This document shows positions 42,739-52,345 of a stretch of DNA of 64,000 nt, one piece after another. Below the pieces are notes generated by a model, which worked only from the letters and a program-made list of their open reading frames with translations, searched no databases and had not been told where the DNA came from. The DNA lies in assembly GCA_965232485.1 (NCBI GenBank), contig OZ246975.1:2976001-3040000 (forward strand), read 5' to 3'. Made by a program: the position numbers and the translations under genes. Within the stretch, counting starts at the first letter, position 1; each line of letters opens with the position of its first letter. This stretch comes from VXPQ01 sp965232485 (GTDB lineage: Bacteria > Bacteroidota > Rhodothermia > Rhodothermales > VXPQ01).

Positions 42739-43884
42739 ATGCGGTTGGATACCATATTGAGGACGAAACCGGGTCTGTGCGCCGGACGATTTGCGGACTT
42801 TCGCTTCCTTCGGGCGGAGGTCGTCCGTTTCGCGCTGGCGGCGTGCGTCTGCGCGGCGGGCATGCCGCCCGGCTCCGCATTCGGGCAGGCCGCAGATCCG
42901 CACTCAGATCCACTCCAGATTCTTGTCGTTCCGGATTCGGCGGCGCAGCGCGTGGACGTACTGGTCGACGGCGAATTGTTTACCGCGTACGTCTACGCCG
43001 ATACGCTTTCCGTGCTGAAAAAACCGGTCCTGTATCCGCTGAATACCGCCTCCGGCGTAGCCGTAACGCGGGGCTATCCCCTGGCTCCGGCGGCGGGCGA
43101 GCGCGTGGACCATCCGCATCATATCGGTTTGTGGTTCAATTACGGGAATGTGAACGGCCTGGATTTCTGGAATAATTCGGACGCCATACCGGATGAGCGC
43201 GCGGCGTCGATGGGCGCGATTCGCCACCGGGCCGTTTCGCAGGCCGAAAGCGGGGCGGGCCGCGGCGCGCTGCAGGTCGCCATGGATTGGCTGGCTCCAG
43301 ACGGCGCGGCGCTGCTTCAGGAGGATACCCGCTTCGTGTTTCGCGCCGAAGGGGACCTGCGCATGGTCGACCGCGTCACAACGCTGACGGCGCTGGACGA
43401 GGCGGTGTCATTCGAGGACAACAAGGAAGGCGTCCTGGGCTTGCGGGTTACGCGCGCCCTCGAAATGCCTTCCGAGCGTCCGGTGGAGGTGCTTGCCGCC
43501 GACGGTTCGATCATGCATACGCTGGAGAACGAACATGTGACGGGGCGGTACCGCAACAGCGAAGGGGTTGCGGGCTATCCTGACGTGTGGGGGAAGCGGG
43601 CGCGATGGATGATGCTTTCCGGGATCGTCGAGGGGGGTCCGGTGACGGTTGCGATACTTGATCATCCCCAAAATCCGGGGTTTCCCACGTACTGGCATGC
43701 GCGCGACTACGGATTGTTCGCCGCCAATCCATTTGGGCAGGCCGTGTTCAGCGAAGGGAAGGAAGCATTGCATTTTGCGTTGGCGCCTGGGGCTTCGACC
43801 ACATTGCGGCATCGGATCATCCTTTTTTCCGGGCGGCCCGCACCGGACGACGTAGAGGCCGCCTACCGGGATTTCGCCGAATAG
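42739..43884 (+). CDS. DUF6807 (PmoA-like) secreted protein
   Basis: This 381-aa protein has an N-terminal hydrophobic segment (VVRFALAACVCAAGMPPGS) before AFGQ. The body contains KKPVLYPLNTASGVAVTRG, DHPHHIGLWFNYGNVNG and the later PGFPTYWHARDYGLFAANP, all typical of DUF6807/PmoA-like proteins often found with Gfo/Idh/MocA enzymes. The His-rich DHPHHIGLW may bind metal or sugar. The function is unknown. The ATG at 42739 lies 4 bases after the previous stop. Confidence 0.85.
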   Translation: MRLDTILRTKPGLCAGRFADFRFLRAEVVRFALAACVCAAGMPPGSAFGQAADPHSDPLQILVVPDSAAQRVDVLVDGELFTAYVYADTLSVLKKPVLYPLNTASGVAVTRGYPLAPAAGERVDHPHHIGLWFNYGNVNGLDFWNNSDAIPDERAASMGAIRHRAVSQAESGAGRGALQVAMDWLAPDGAALLQEDTRFVFRAEGDLRMVDRVTTLTALDEAVSFEDNKEGVLGLRVTRALEMPSERPVEVLAADGSIMHTLENEHVTGRYRNSEGVAGYPDVWGKRARWMMLSGIVEGGPVTVAILDHPQNPGFPTYWHARDYGLFAANPFGQAVFSEGKEALHFALAPGASTTLRHRIILFSGRPAPDDVEAAYRDFAE

Positions 43885-45133
43885 CGCCGAAGCGGAGGCC
43901 GGGTTACGCGGCGAACAGATTAGAACCCCGTCCCGAGCAGATCGCGGCAGTTTCCATGCCGCGCTGCGAAGCATCGAAGCAGCCTTGCAAGCGGCGATTA
44001 TGGTTGCCCTGCGGTCGCATATACAGAATCTTCACGAAATTTTCACAATTAAAATTTGTTTGCCACGGCATTGTTTATTGCTCAAAAAGCGCGACTTTCC
44101 TTCGTTTATAAGGAAAAGAATGGATTGTCTGTTTCAATGATTGCGAAACAGCCATGCTACTTTATTTAACTCTGAAAAGATAAAAGCATAAATACATTGT
44201 TTTTTTCAGTGATTTCGCCTTAAAATAACAATAGTTGTTCCGGTGCGATAGCCAAGGGATTTTGTCGGGCCATTTCCGGGTCGCAGACGATGCTCCTTTC
44301 GTACGGGCGCGTCGCATCCAGACCCCGGGTAGAGCGTTACGCCATGAATTCCATAGAAACTACTTTTTGGCGTTGCATGTCGCTGCTGCATGTTTTCCAG
44401 GCCGTTCGCGTATGGCGCGGCGGTCCTGTATTGCACGGGCGGCAGCGTTCGTTCGATATACCCCTCCTGGTTACTTCCTCCCGAATCGGTTCTTCGCAGA
44501 ATGATCGGGTTTGCTTCACACGGGGGAATGGAGCACGGGAAGATAACCGGGCAGGGGTCTTTGCGGGATGCCGGGTCTGTGGCGCGTTGCTGCGATCCGA
44601 AACCCCGACGGCGCCTCGTTGGCGCTGCTCAAGCAGGTTCGCCGCCTGATGTTCCTTGACCTGTTCCTGTTCATCCGCCTGTGCGGTTTTCCTCGGGGTT
44701 GCGCAGAAATTGCGGGGCATTTGTCGCCTGCGGGTTACGCAAGCCGGGAATGACCAGAAACATTCCGTGCGTTGCGGATTAAAAAGTACGTATGCCACCT
44801 GCATTGCGGAGGAACCGGGCGTTTTCAGAGACTGGGACGCCTGCCTTGCTGCCGATAGCAACGCTCCCTCCGAATGTTCAAATCTTGCCGGGCCGGGTAT
44901 GCTTGAGTCCGACGGTATCCCGGTAGGCTACACCGACTGGACCTCAGATAGCACGCGCTACAGCATGATGGCCATCCCTCGGGTTGGCGTCAATCTCATC
45001 GCCATGGGTTACGGTGCGCTCGAAAGAGCGTTGTCCCAAGCGTCAGGGGCAAGGTTTCGTTGTTGCCCTTCAGGCTTTCCGCACAGCCCATGCTTCACCT
45101 GCCGCAAGCGTTGCCATCCTGTTTCTATCAGAT
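43885..45133. other. Gene-poor 1.25-kb region with AT-rich core
   Basis: No convincing gene lies on either strand; open frames here look random. Bases 44020-44230 are strikingly AT-rich compared with the chromosome (runs such as AATTAAAATTTG and CATTGTTTTTTTCAG). It precedes a truncated tyrosine recombinase and may be a remnant of a mobile element. Confidence 0.55.
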
Positions 45134-45889
45134 ATGGGAAAGTCTTCAAGTACCCTCACGCCCAATACCCTTAAAACATACACGAGCGCATGGAAGGGAT
45201 TCGTTCGTTTTTGCGAAAAGCACGAGGTATCCGCGCTTCCCGCCGGCAGAAGTACGGTGGCGAGATACCTTCGGCATCGCGCCTTTGCCGGTAAGTCGGC
45301 GAGCGCTATTCGGGTAGACTACTCGGCTATCAAGGCGGCGCACGCAAAGGCGAAGAACAGCCGCCCGCATCAATATTTTGAAGATCCGACGGAGGATGAC
45401 CTGGTTCAGACGACCATGCGCGATCTGACGTACGCGGCGCGGGAAAGGAGGCGGCCGGTCAACTGGATCAACCTCTTGACTCGGGAGGAATTCGAGGCCA
45501 TCAAGGCAACGGCGTATATTCCCCGGGTGGGCAAGACCGGGCGCACGGAAACGAAAGAACATGCGCTCAAGCGCGGCAAGGTGGATGTGGCGCTTATAGC
45601 CGTTATGCGCGACTGCGCCTTATGTAGATACGAGGCCATTCGCATTACATGGGGCTCTGTCGTATGGCGGGCCGACGGCACCGCGCTGCTGAACGTGTCG
45701 CCTCGCAAGGATAACGAGATCGGATACACGGGATACTTGACCAAAGACACGGTCGAGGCGCTGCAAGCCATCCGCTCGTTTCAGGCGCGCAGGGGCTTGA
45801 TCGACGACGCCAACGAGCGCATTTTCTCCATGACCACGAAGAGCATATCGAACAGAATCACCGCTGCCTGCAGAATGGCCGGGTTGTAG
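45134..45889 (+). pseudogene. Truncated tyrosine recombinase/integrase
   Basis: The 251 codons have a SAM-like N-terminal core-binding domain (TLKTYTSAWKGFVRFCEKHE, RYLRHRAFAGKSASAIRVD) and the start of the catalytic domain with the first Arg in CRYEAIRITWGSVV. The frame ends at RITAACRMAGL with a stop, before the HxLR box and the Tyr nucleophile. It therefore should be inactive. The lost C-terminus would be about 60-80 residues. The start ATG at 45134 is chosen; the frame is open upstream. Confidence 0.75.
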
Positions 45890-45906
45890 AAACCCGCTGC
45901 GCTGCG

Positions 45907-46968
45907 TTACAGCGTCACGCCTGCCCCCGCAGTGAGCACGGTCCGGTTGTTTCCCCGGCTTCCCTCCACATTCACGAGGACCGGACCGAGTTTGAGCGAC
46001 AGGCCCAGCAAGCCCCGGATTGTGGTGTCTCCCGTTAGCTCGAAGGAGATATTCCGGCCTTCGACGACAGACAGTTCGTCTCCGAACGTATAATTCACTT
46101 CAACAAGGGTTTCTTCGGCCTGAACGCCTCCGTACAGGGTCAGGAAAACGAAGGTTTTGCTGATTGCGCCGCCGGCGACCACGGAAGAGGCTTTGAGAAT
46201 TTCTTCCTTGTTGGTGTTCGTGATCAGGAGGTTCTGCATCATGAAGTGCCCGGAAATCTGGAACGGCAGACCCGGTATGTACCGATCCACGCTATGTCGA
46301 AGTCCAACGCCGACAAACTCGAGATACCCGTAGTTTTCGTGGCGGACGCGAGGAAAATAGCGAAAGATGACGTCCGTGCCCGCCAGCGAGCCGAGGGCGA
46401 GGTGCGGTATCGCGACGGGCGCGAGCGGCCCATCGTACAAACCCGGCAGTACGTTGAATGAAATGGTGCTGTCGATTACGACATCGTCTGGCGTGCCGTC
46501 CATCCCGTCCAGTCCGGGATGCACCGTTTGCCGCACCCGGCCCGTGACGACGCCCGGCGACGCCTCGCCGAATATCGTGGGGCCGTCGTCGATCTCGAAA
46601 ATAACGGGCAGGGCGTATTCGTTGCCGTCGGGGGCGGGGAAAGGGTACGACGTTTCGTACGTAATATCGAGCGTCCGGTCGATGTCGGGGACGACGGCTC
46701 CCGTAACCTTTACGCCAATGAACAGATCGACGGGGAGCGTTCCGCCGCCCACCTTCGCTGTGTGGATCAGCCCGCTGTTGATATCCGCCCCGAACGCGTT
46801 GACCAGGGGCTGAAGATACAATTCGGCGTAATCGGCGCCGACTTCTTCAATAATTTCGCCAAGTTGTTGGGCGCGTGCCGGGCGGTGCGCTGCAAGCGCG
46901 ATCCCCAGAACGATGCATGACGCGATGCGCAGGAACCTGCGGGACGAAAGAAGCCTGCCTGCAGTCAT
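45907..46968 (-). CDS. DUF6588-family exported protein
   Basis: This 353-aa protein has a signal peptide (FLRIASCIVLGIALAAHR) before ARAQQ. The N-terminal region (ADYAELYLQPLVNAFGADIN, SGLIHTAKVGG) and the C-terminal barrel-like strands ending AGAGVTL match DUF6588, a Bacteroidota outer-membrane-like family of unknown role. It follows the lipoprotein gene by 17 bases on the same strand. The ATG at 46968 is preferred over the one at 47013, which overlaps that gene. Confidence 0.7.
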   Translation of the reverse strand: MTAGRLLSSRRFLRIASCIVLGIALAAHRPARAQQLGEIIEEVGADYAELYLQPLVNAFGADINSGLIHTAKVGGGTLPVDLFIGVKVTGAVVPDIDRTLDITYETSYPFPAPDGNEYALPVIFEIDDGPTIFGEASPGVVTGRVRQTVHPGLDGMDGTPDDVVIDSTISFNVLPGLYDGPLAPVAIPHLALGSLAGTDVIFRYFPRVRHENYGYLEFVGVGLRHSVDRYIPGLPFQISGHFMMQNLLITNTNKEEILKASSVVAGGAISKTFVFLTLYGGVQAEETLVEVNYTFGDELSVVEGRNISFELTGDTTIRGLLGLSLKLGPVLVNVEGSRGNNRTVLTAGAGVTL

Positions 46969-46985
46969 GTGCGCGCGCAGACGTC

Positions 46986-47765
46986 CTATTCGGCCAATGT
47001 TACGAGCGTCCATTCCTTGAATGTGCTGATGCCCAGGCCGCCCGGAGGGAGTCCCCGATAGCCCCGTTCTTCCGCGCTGGCCATGCGCCCGCCCGGCAAT
47101 CCCCCGAACCCGGGTTGTTGCGCCACATTGACGACGAACTCTTCCGGGGTCGCAATGCCGACGCCTATTTGCTGGCCGGGTTCTGCTCCAATGGCGTACA
47201 ATACCCCGCTGGCGGGCGCAAGCGGCACGGCGATTTCGTATGTGAGTACGCCCTGATCCGCTTCAATGGCGGCGGAAATGCCCGGAACAGCATCCTTGTT
47301 CCTGCGAATCGTTTGTCCGTCCGCCCCGAGGATTTCCATTTCCTGAGTGGAGCGCTGAATCCGAATGCGGTCGCCTGCCGCGCCTTCGCTGAGACGCCGA
47401 TTCCCCGTGTCGTCCGTGGATAACCCCAGCGGAAAACGAATGCCGAATGTTTGCTTTTTGCCGCCGGCGGGATCGAACCAGATAACCAGTCCGGCGCGCA
47501 TAATGCTTCCGATACTTTCGACATTTCTGGTGCTGAGCGAAAGGTACAGGCGTTCGTCGTCGTTCTGCATGCCGATAAGCAGACCGTCGTTGCTGCTTAG
47601 CGTGCGCAATTTGCCGCCCCATTCGTTCAGTTGGGCGTCCACGACGACCGGTTCGCCAGGGGCGGAACTCGTGAGCGAGGCAACACCTCCGCATCCCCCT
47701 GCAAGCAGGGCGGCGGTCAGCGCGGCCAGCGCAAACCTTGTTTTGGGCGCAGGGAGCATAGACAT
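46986..47765 (-). CDS. Lipoprotein with sugar/haem-binding-like beta-sandwich
   Basis: This 259-aa protein has a signal peptide and lipobox LLAGGC (Cys 25). The body opens VVVDAQLNEWGGKLRTLS, with DERLYLSLSTRN, typical of the CBM9/DOMON-like sandwich that starts with IDG-x-x-x-W. The tail is rich in Gly and Pro. It is probably an outer-membrane surface lipoprotein. It shares a transcription unit with the DUF6588 gene. Confidence 0.65.
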   Translation of the reverse strand: MSMLPAPKTRFALAALTAALLAGGCGGVASLTSSAPGEPVVVDAQLNEWGGKLRTLSSNDGLLIGMQNDDERLYLSLSTRNVESIGSIMRAGLVIWFDPAGGKKQTFGIRFPLGLSTDDTGNRRLSEGAAGDRIRIQRSTQEMEILGADGQTIRRNKDAVPGISAAIEADQGVLTYEIAVPLAPASGVLYAIGAEPGQQIGVGIATPEEFVVNVAQQPGFGGLPGGRMASAEERGYRGLPPGGLGISTFKEWTLVTLAE

Positions 47766-47868
47766 GGCGCGTGGCAGGTATCCTGTGTGTAAAAAACGCC
47801 GGGCAGCGCGAACAGTTGCCGAACCGTTCGTACTGCGCCGGCGCTTCAGGGTTCTGCGAACGGATGGA

Positions 47869-48333
47869 TTATCGCCGTTGGCCTTTTCCGCGTTTGCCGC
47901 GCATGCGCTTGCCTCGCTCGCGATCTCCGTCGCGCTTGCCCTTCATGGCCTTTCCGCGCTTGCTTTTGCTTCCGTCCATGTGCCCCTCCATGGTTTCCAT
48001 TTGCTCTTCGGTGAGCGCTTCGCTCAGGGAATTGATCAGTTCGTCGTGCAGGGCCTGGTGGCGTTCTGCAAGTTCTTCCATAGATTGTTTATGCTCATCG
48101 AGTATGGCTTCGATTGAGGCGGCTTGCTCGTCCGTAAGGTCGAGATGCTCGGTCATGCGCTCAAGGCGATGCTCCATCCCCATATGCTCCATATGATCCA
48201 TGTAATGCATAGGGTGTTTTTTATGCGCCGCGGAGTCTTTGGCGGCGTCCTCCTGGGCCAGCGCAGGGCGGATCAGCGAAAGACAGACGACCATAGCCAG
48301 CGCGCCGGCCAGGATGCGAAAGAGACGTTTCAT
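47869..48333 (-). CDS. Spy/CpxP-like periplasmic protein, His/Met-rich
   Basis: This 154-aa protein has a signal peptide (MKRLFRILAGALAMVVCLSL). A metal-binding-like stretch HKKHPMHYMDHMEHMGMEH follows. A helical LTDEQ...LTEEQ pair, as in Spy/CpxP stress chaperones, comes next, and the tail is very basic (Lys/Arg/Gly). It may buffer metals or protect exported proteins. The ATG at 48333 begins the signal peptide; a longer frame to 48432 is not supported. Confidence 0.7.
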   Translation of the reverse strand: MKRLFRILAGALAMVVCLSLIRPALAQEDAAKDSAAHKKHPMHYMDHMEHMGMEHRLERMTEHLDLTDEQAASIEAILDEHKQSMEELAERHQALHDELINSLSEALTEEQMETMEGHMDGSKSKRGKAMKGKRDGDRERGKRMRGKRGKGQRR

Positions 48334-48470
48334 TTCAGAGTACCGTATGTGTGTGGATGGTTTGCGGCCCGCCGCGTCGCGTTCGGTTTTCGGCGGCTTT
48401 CGGAAATTGGACTCTTCGGAATCGCCAGTCATTCCGCGGCCTGCGATTTTTTCGTTTTTGAACGTACGGA

Positions 48471-48508
48471 TGCCCTGAGCCTTGCGGGCTTAGTCAGAGC
48501 ATCCTTAA
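48471..48508 (-). repeat. Interspersed repeat fragment H (terminal end only)
   Basis: CCTTGCGGGCTTAGTCAGAG followed by CATCCTTAA matches the terminal end of the repeat in reverse orientation. It lies just past the 3' end of the MATE gene. Confidence 0.65.
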
Positions 48509-48519
48509 TCGACGTGTCC

Positions 48520-49944
48520 TTACACTATTTTCGATTTCCAGTGTCCGCGCTGGAACCATGCAATGCCCACGACGGCATAGACGAACTGGGTGGCTGCAAT
48601 GCTGACGAAAATGCCTTCCGCGCCCATGCCCAGCGTATGGGCCAGGAGCAACGCCGCCGGAATCTGGAAGAGCCATGCGCAGAAAAAATTGATCCAGGTA
48701 GGCGTGACGGTGTCCCCGGCGCCGTTGAAGGCCTGCAGCATGGTCAATCCGAGGGCAAGGAAAGGGTAGCTGAGGCCGAGATATTTCAGCAGCAGCGCCC
48801 CGACTTCGATCACGTCGGGTTCGTCGGTGAAAAGGCGCATGATGACGCGGTCCGTCAGCATCAACCCGATGCCCGCGAAGGCAAGAATGGATGCACTGGC
48901 GATGGCCGTAATCCATACGGATTTCGCCGCCCGGTCAGGTTGTCCGGCGCCAAGGTTTTGTCCGGTCAAGGTGGCCGCCGCATTGGCCATGCCCCATGCA
49001 GGCAGGATGGCGAAGATTACGACGCGCACCCCGATGGTATAGCCTGCCACCGCCTCGCTGCCGAAGGCCGCCACCAGGCGTATGATGGCGATCCAGCTCG
49101 CCGATCCGACCAGATACTGCACGACGCCCGGCCCGGAAATGCCCAGCATGCGGCGCAAAAGCTTCCTGTTCGTTTGCATGGTCGCGCGCCGTATCGTCAA
49201 GCGTCCGCTGCCTCGAAACAGCGCCGTCAGCTGATAGGCGACGCCCACGGCGCGCGAAAGAGCCGTGGCGATCGCCGCGCCGGTAATGCCCATGGCCGGG
49301 ATCGGGCCGAGGCCAAAAATGAAGAGCGGGTCGAGCGCAATATTCAGCAGATTGGCGATGGCCAGCGCCCGCATCGCCAGGACGGCGTCGCCCGCCCCCC
49401 GGAAAATGGCGTTGATGAGAAAAAGCAACAGGATGGTTATGTTGCTGCCGAAGAGGATGGCGACATACGTAGCGCCGTATTCCACGACTTCCTCCGAAGC
49501 GCCCATGAGGCGGAGCATATCGGGGGCAAACACGATTCCAACCACGGCGAACGGCACGGAGATCGCAACGCCTGCAAGGATAGCCTGCCAGGCCGTGGCG
49601 GACGCCGCCTCGGGATTCTTTTCGCCAATGCGGCGGGCCACCATGGCGGTGACCGCCATACTCAGGCCGATGCCCGTAGCGAATACGAAAATCAGCAACG
49701 AGGCGCCGATGCCTACGGCCGCCACGGCGTCCGACCCCAACCGACTGACAAAGAAAATGTCGGCAAATTCGAAAATGGATTGCATCAACATTTCCAGGAC
49801 CATCGGGATGGACAGGAGTACTACGGCGCGCGCGAGGCTGCCGGACGTGAAGTCCTGTTGCGTTCCGCGGATGGCGTCAAGGATGGCGCGCGCCCAACCG
49901 GGTTCCCCGGGGGGCGGGATGCGAGGAGATGACTGGCGCGACAA
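48520..49944 (-). CDS. MATE-family multidrug/sodium exporter
   Basis: This 474-aa inner-membrane protein has 12 predicted membrane segments and a MATE fold. It contains PMVLEMLMQSIFEFADIFFV, AVTAMVARRIGEKNPEAA, NAIFRGAGDAVLAM, and in the second half TLTGQNLGAGQPDRAAKSVW and QAFNGAGDTVTPTWINF, the mirrored GAGD motifs of the family. It should export cationic or organic compounds using an ion gradient. The start lies 77 bases from moaA, transcribed divergently. Confidence 0.92.
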   Translation of the reverse strand: MSRQSSPRIPPPGEPGWARAILDAIRGTQQDFTSGSLARAVVLLSIPMVLEMLMQSIFEFADIFFVSRLGSDAVAAVGIGASLLIFVFATGIGLSMAVTAMVARRIGEKNPEAASATAWQAILAGVAISVPFAVVGIVFAPDMLRLMGASEEVVEYGATYVAILFGSNITILLLFLINAIFRGAGDAVLAMRALAIANLLNIALDPLFIFGLGPIPAMGITGAAIATALSRAVGVAYQLTALFRGSGRLTIRRATMQTNRKLLRRMLGISGPGVVQYLVGSASWIAIIRLVAAFGSEAVAGYTIGVRVVIFAILPAWGMANAAATLTGQNLGAGQPDRAAKSVWITAIASASILAFAGIGLMLTDRVIMRLFTDEPDVIEVGALLLKYLGLSYPFLALGLTMLQAFNGAGDTVTPTWINFFCAWLFQIPAALLLAHTLGMGAEGIFVSIAATQFVYAVVGIAWFQRGHWKSKIV

Positions 49945-50021
49945 GGAAATGTCTCTGGATCGAAACGGGAGACGAAGCGTTCGGTTATATGCTCAGGGAC
50001 GCCCGTTTATTCTTGTTTATC

Positions 50022-51002
50022 ATGTTTATTGATCGCTTCGGACGCAAACACGCCTGTCTTCGCATTTCCATTACGGAGCGGTGCAACCTGCGTTGCCAAT
50101 ACTGCATGCCTGAAGAGGGAGTGACCCTTTCTCCCCGAAGCGATTTGCTTACGTTCGAGGAGATCGAACGCCTTGCGCGCGTTTTCGTTTGCGGCGGCGT
50201 CGATAAAATTCGCTTGACGGGCGGGGAGCCGCTGGTCCGCAAGCATGTGGAAGAACTGGTGGAAATGCTGGGGCGATTACCCGGGCTGGACACGCTGGCG
50301 CTTACCACGAACGGCATGTTGTTGCCCAAAAAATTGCCCCGGTTTCGGGCTGCCGGACTCAATGCGATCAATATCAGCCTGGATACGCTGGTCCCGGAAA
50401 AATTCGAAAGGATCACCCGGCGCGCGGGCCTTGAAGACGTATTGGAGGCGATCGAGACGGCGATTGCGTACGGCTACGATCCCGTGAAAGTGAATTGCGT
50501 GGTGATGCGCGGGATAAACGACGACGAACTGCTCGATTTCGTGGAATGGACCCGGGACGCCTCCATTGCCGTCCGGTTCATCGAATACATGCCTTTTCAG
50601 GGAAATGGCTGGTCGGAAAACGGCTTTTTCTCGTATGCGGACATGCTGGAGCGCATTCGTCTGTTTTTTCCAGCGCTGGAGCGCCTTGAAGACCACCCGA
50701 ACGCCACGGCGAGAACCTGGCGCGTTCCGGGCTACCGGGGCACGATAGGGTTTATTGCCTCAATGAGCGAAAAATTTTGCGGGTCGTGCAATCGTCTTCG
50801 CCTGACCGCCGACGGATCGTTGAAAGTATGCCTCTTTGGGCAAGCCGAGGTAAGCCTCCGCGACATGCTTCGGGACGGGGCCTCGGACCAGGACCTGAAC
50901 GAAGCGATCCGGAACGCCGTGCTGCGCAAGCAGGCCGCGCATGCGGGTATGCTCCAACTGGTGGATCAGGAAAATCGTCCGATGATCCTGATTGGCGGAT
51001 AA
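50022..51002 (+). CDS. moaA: GTP 3',8-cyclase MoaA
   Basis: This 326-aa radical-SAM enzyme performs the first step of molybdopterin synthesis. The N-terminal cluster motif is CNLRCQYCMPEEG, followed by GGEPLVR. The second cluster is FCGSCNRLRLTADGSLKVC near the C-terminus, and the C-terminal GG tail (ILIGG) is present. The ATG at 50022 gives the normal length; the frame is open to 49929 but overlaps the MATE start. It is convergent with moeA, 47 bases apart. Confidence 0.95.
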   Translation: MFIDRFGRKHACLRISITERCNLRCQYCMPEEGVTLSPRSDLLTFEEIERLARVFVCGGVDKIRLTGGEPLVRKHVEELVEMLGRLPGLDTLALTTNGMLLPKKLPRFRAAGLNAINISLDTLVPEKFERITRRAGLEDVLEAIETAIAYGYDPVKVNCVVMRGINDDELLDFVEWTRDASIAVRFIEYMPFQGNGWSENGFFSYADMLERIRLFFPALERLEDHPNATARTWRVPGYRGTIGFIASMSEKFCGSCNRLRLTADGSLKVCLFGQAEVSLRDMLRDGASDQDLNEAIRNAVLRKQAAHAGMLQLVDQENRPMILIGG

Positions 51003-51049
51003 GCGCAGGCGTACGGCGCGAATCCGGCTTTCCGGCGGGTGCGGGCCCG

Positions 51050-52270
51050 TCAAGCGCAGGGCGGCCCGAAGCGCTCGAACGGAACGGACAGGCCCGCCGG
51101 CGCTTCGCCCAGCGATTCCTCAAGGTGAATGAGGCCGTCCGCCCGCGCCAGCGAGGATACGATATGGGAGCCTTGCGGTCCCGCAGGCGCCGCGGTCCAT
51201 ACGGAGTCCGTTAGCCATGCGCGTCCCGGCACGAAATAATGCAGGCCCTCTTTTTTGGCGATGGGCTTGTCCAGCGCGGCGGGTTCGAGTCGGGGCAATA
51301 CCTGTCGCCGTCCCAGCATGCGGGCCAGGGCCGGGCGGACATAGGCTTCGAAACAGACCGCGGAGGAGACCGGATTGCCCGGTAGCCCGAAGACAGGCAT
51401 ATCTTCCAGTAGCCCGAAGGCGAGCGGTTTGCCGGGTCGCTGTCGCACCCGCCAGAACAGCATGTTCAGACCCATCTCTTCCAGCGCTTCCTTGACTACG
51501 TCGTACGCTCCCGCGGAAACGCCTCCCGATATGATCATCATGTCGCCTCCGCGAGCGGCTTCGAGCGCGCGCCGCACGTCCGCGCGCGTATCCCGGGCGT
51601 GAAAATGTCCATGCACTTGTCCACCTGCCGTTGCGATTTGCGCCGCCAGCATCGGGGCGTTCGCATTGCGAATCGCACCGGGACGCAACGGTTCGGACGG
51701 CGCGATCAATTCGTTGCCCGTGGTGACGACCGATACGGCGGGCGCGCGGGCGACCGGGACCTGTGCGCGGCCCAGGGAGGCGAGTACGGCAAGGTCTGCG
51801 GGAGCCAGTGCGCGTCCGGCTTCCAGCGCTGTTTGCCCGCGCGTTATGTCTTGTCCGGCAGGGCGCACATGCTTGCCCGGGGTTGCCGCCTGGAGAAAGG
51901 CAACGGTGTTTTCCGCAGCGCGCATTTCCGCAACCTCGACAGGCAATACGGCGTCTGCTCCTTTTGGCATCGGAGCGCCCGTCATGATGCGCAGGCAAGC
52001 GCCCGGCGCAAGGGTGGGCGTATCGCTGCATCCTGCGGGAATTTCGCCAGCGAGCGGCAAGCAGGCGCCCGCCGCCGGTACGTCCTGCGCGCGTACGGCG
52101 AATCCATCCATGGCCGAGTTGTCGAACGGAGGGATATTTTCGTCCGCAACGATGGATTGACGCAGCGTTTTGCCGAGCGCCCCGTCAAGGTTCGTTTGGT
52201 CTTCGCACGGACCGGGGAGGTGGTCCAGCACGATGTCTCGCGCTTCCGTAAACGAAATGAACGTTTTCAC
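51050..52270 (-). CDS. moeA: Molybdopterin molybdenumtransferase MoeA
   Basis: This 406-aa protein inserts molybdenum into molybdopterin. Typical parts are NIPPFDNSAMDGFAVRA, RIMTGAPMPKGADAVLP, RPAGQDITRG, TGNELIAP, IISGGVSAGAYDVVKEAL and FGLPGNPVSSAVCFEAYVRP. It is the expected full length. It lies convergent to moaA, so the two cofactor genes are adjacent but not in one operon. Confidence 0.95.
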   Translation of the reverse strand: MKTFISFTEARDIVLDHLPGPCEDQTNLDGALGKTLRQSIVADENIPPFDNSAMDGFAVRAQDVPAAGACLPLAGEIPAGCSDTPTLAPGACLRIMTGAPMPKGADAVLPVEVAEMRAAENTVAFLQAATPGKHVRPAGQDITRGQTALEAGRALAPADLAVLASLGRAQVPVARAPAVSVVTTGNELIAPSEPLRPGAIRNANAPMLAAQIATAGGQVHGHFHARDTRADVRRALEAARGGDMMIISGGVSAGAYDVVKEALEEMGLNMLFWRVRQRPGKPLAFGLLEDMPVFGLPGNPVSSAVCFEAYVRPALARMLGRRQVLPRLEPAALDKPIAKKEGLHYFVPGRAWLTDSVWTAAPAGPQGSHIVSSLARADGLIHLEESLGEAPAGLSVPFERFGPPCA

Positions 52271-52345
52271 GGGGGTTGCTTTGTATGCGAAAGCCTGTCT
52301 GTGTTCGATAGCGGATCGTTGCGGATATCCGCTTTCCCTTGAAGG

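Noticed and set aside
44206..44861. Several 60-175-codon frames in the gene-poor region
   Set aside because: They overlap each other in many frames, show no domain, and have Cys/Arg-rich random composition.
45134..45889. Integrase responsible for the phosphorothioation island
   Set aside because: It is truncated, 16 kb away and separated by core genes, so no link can be supported.
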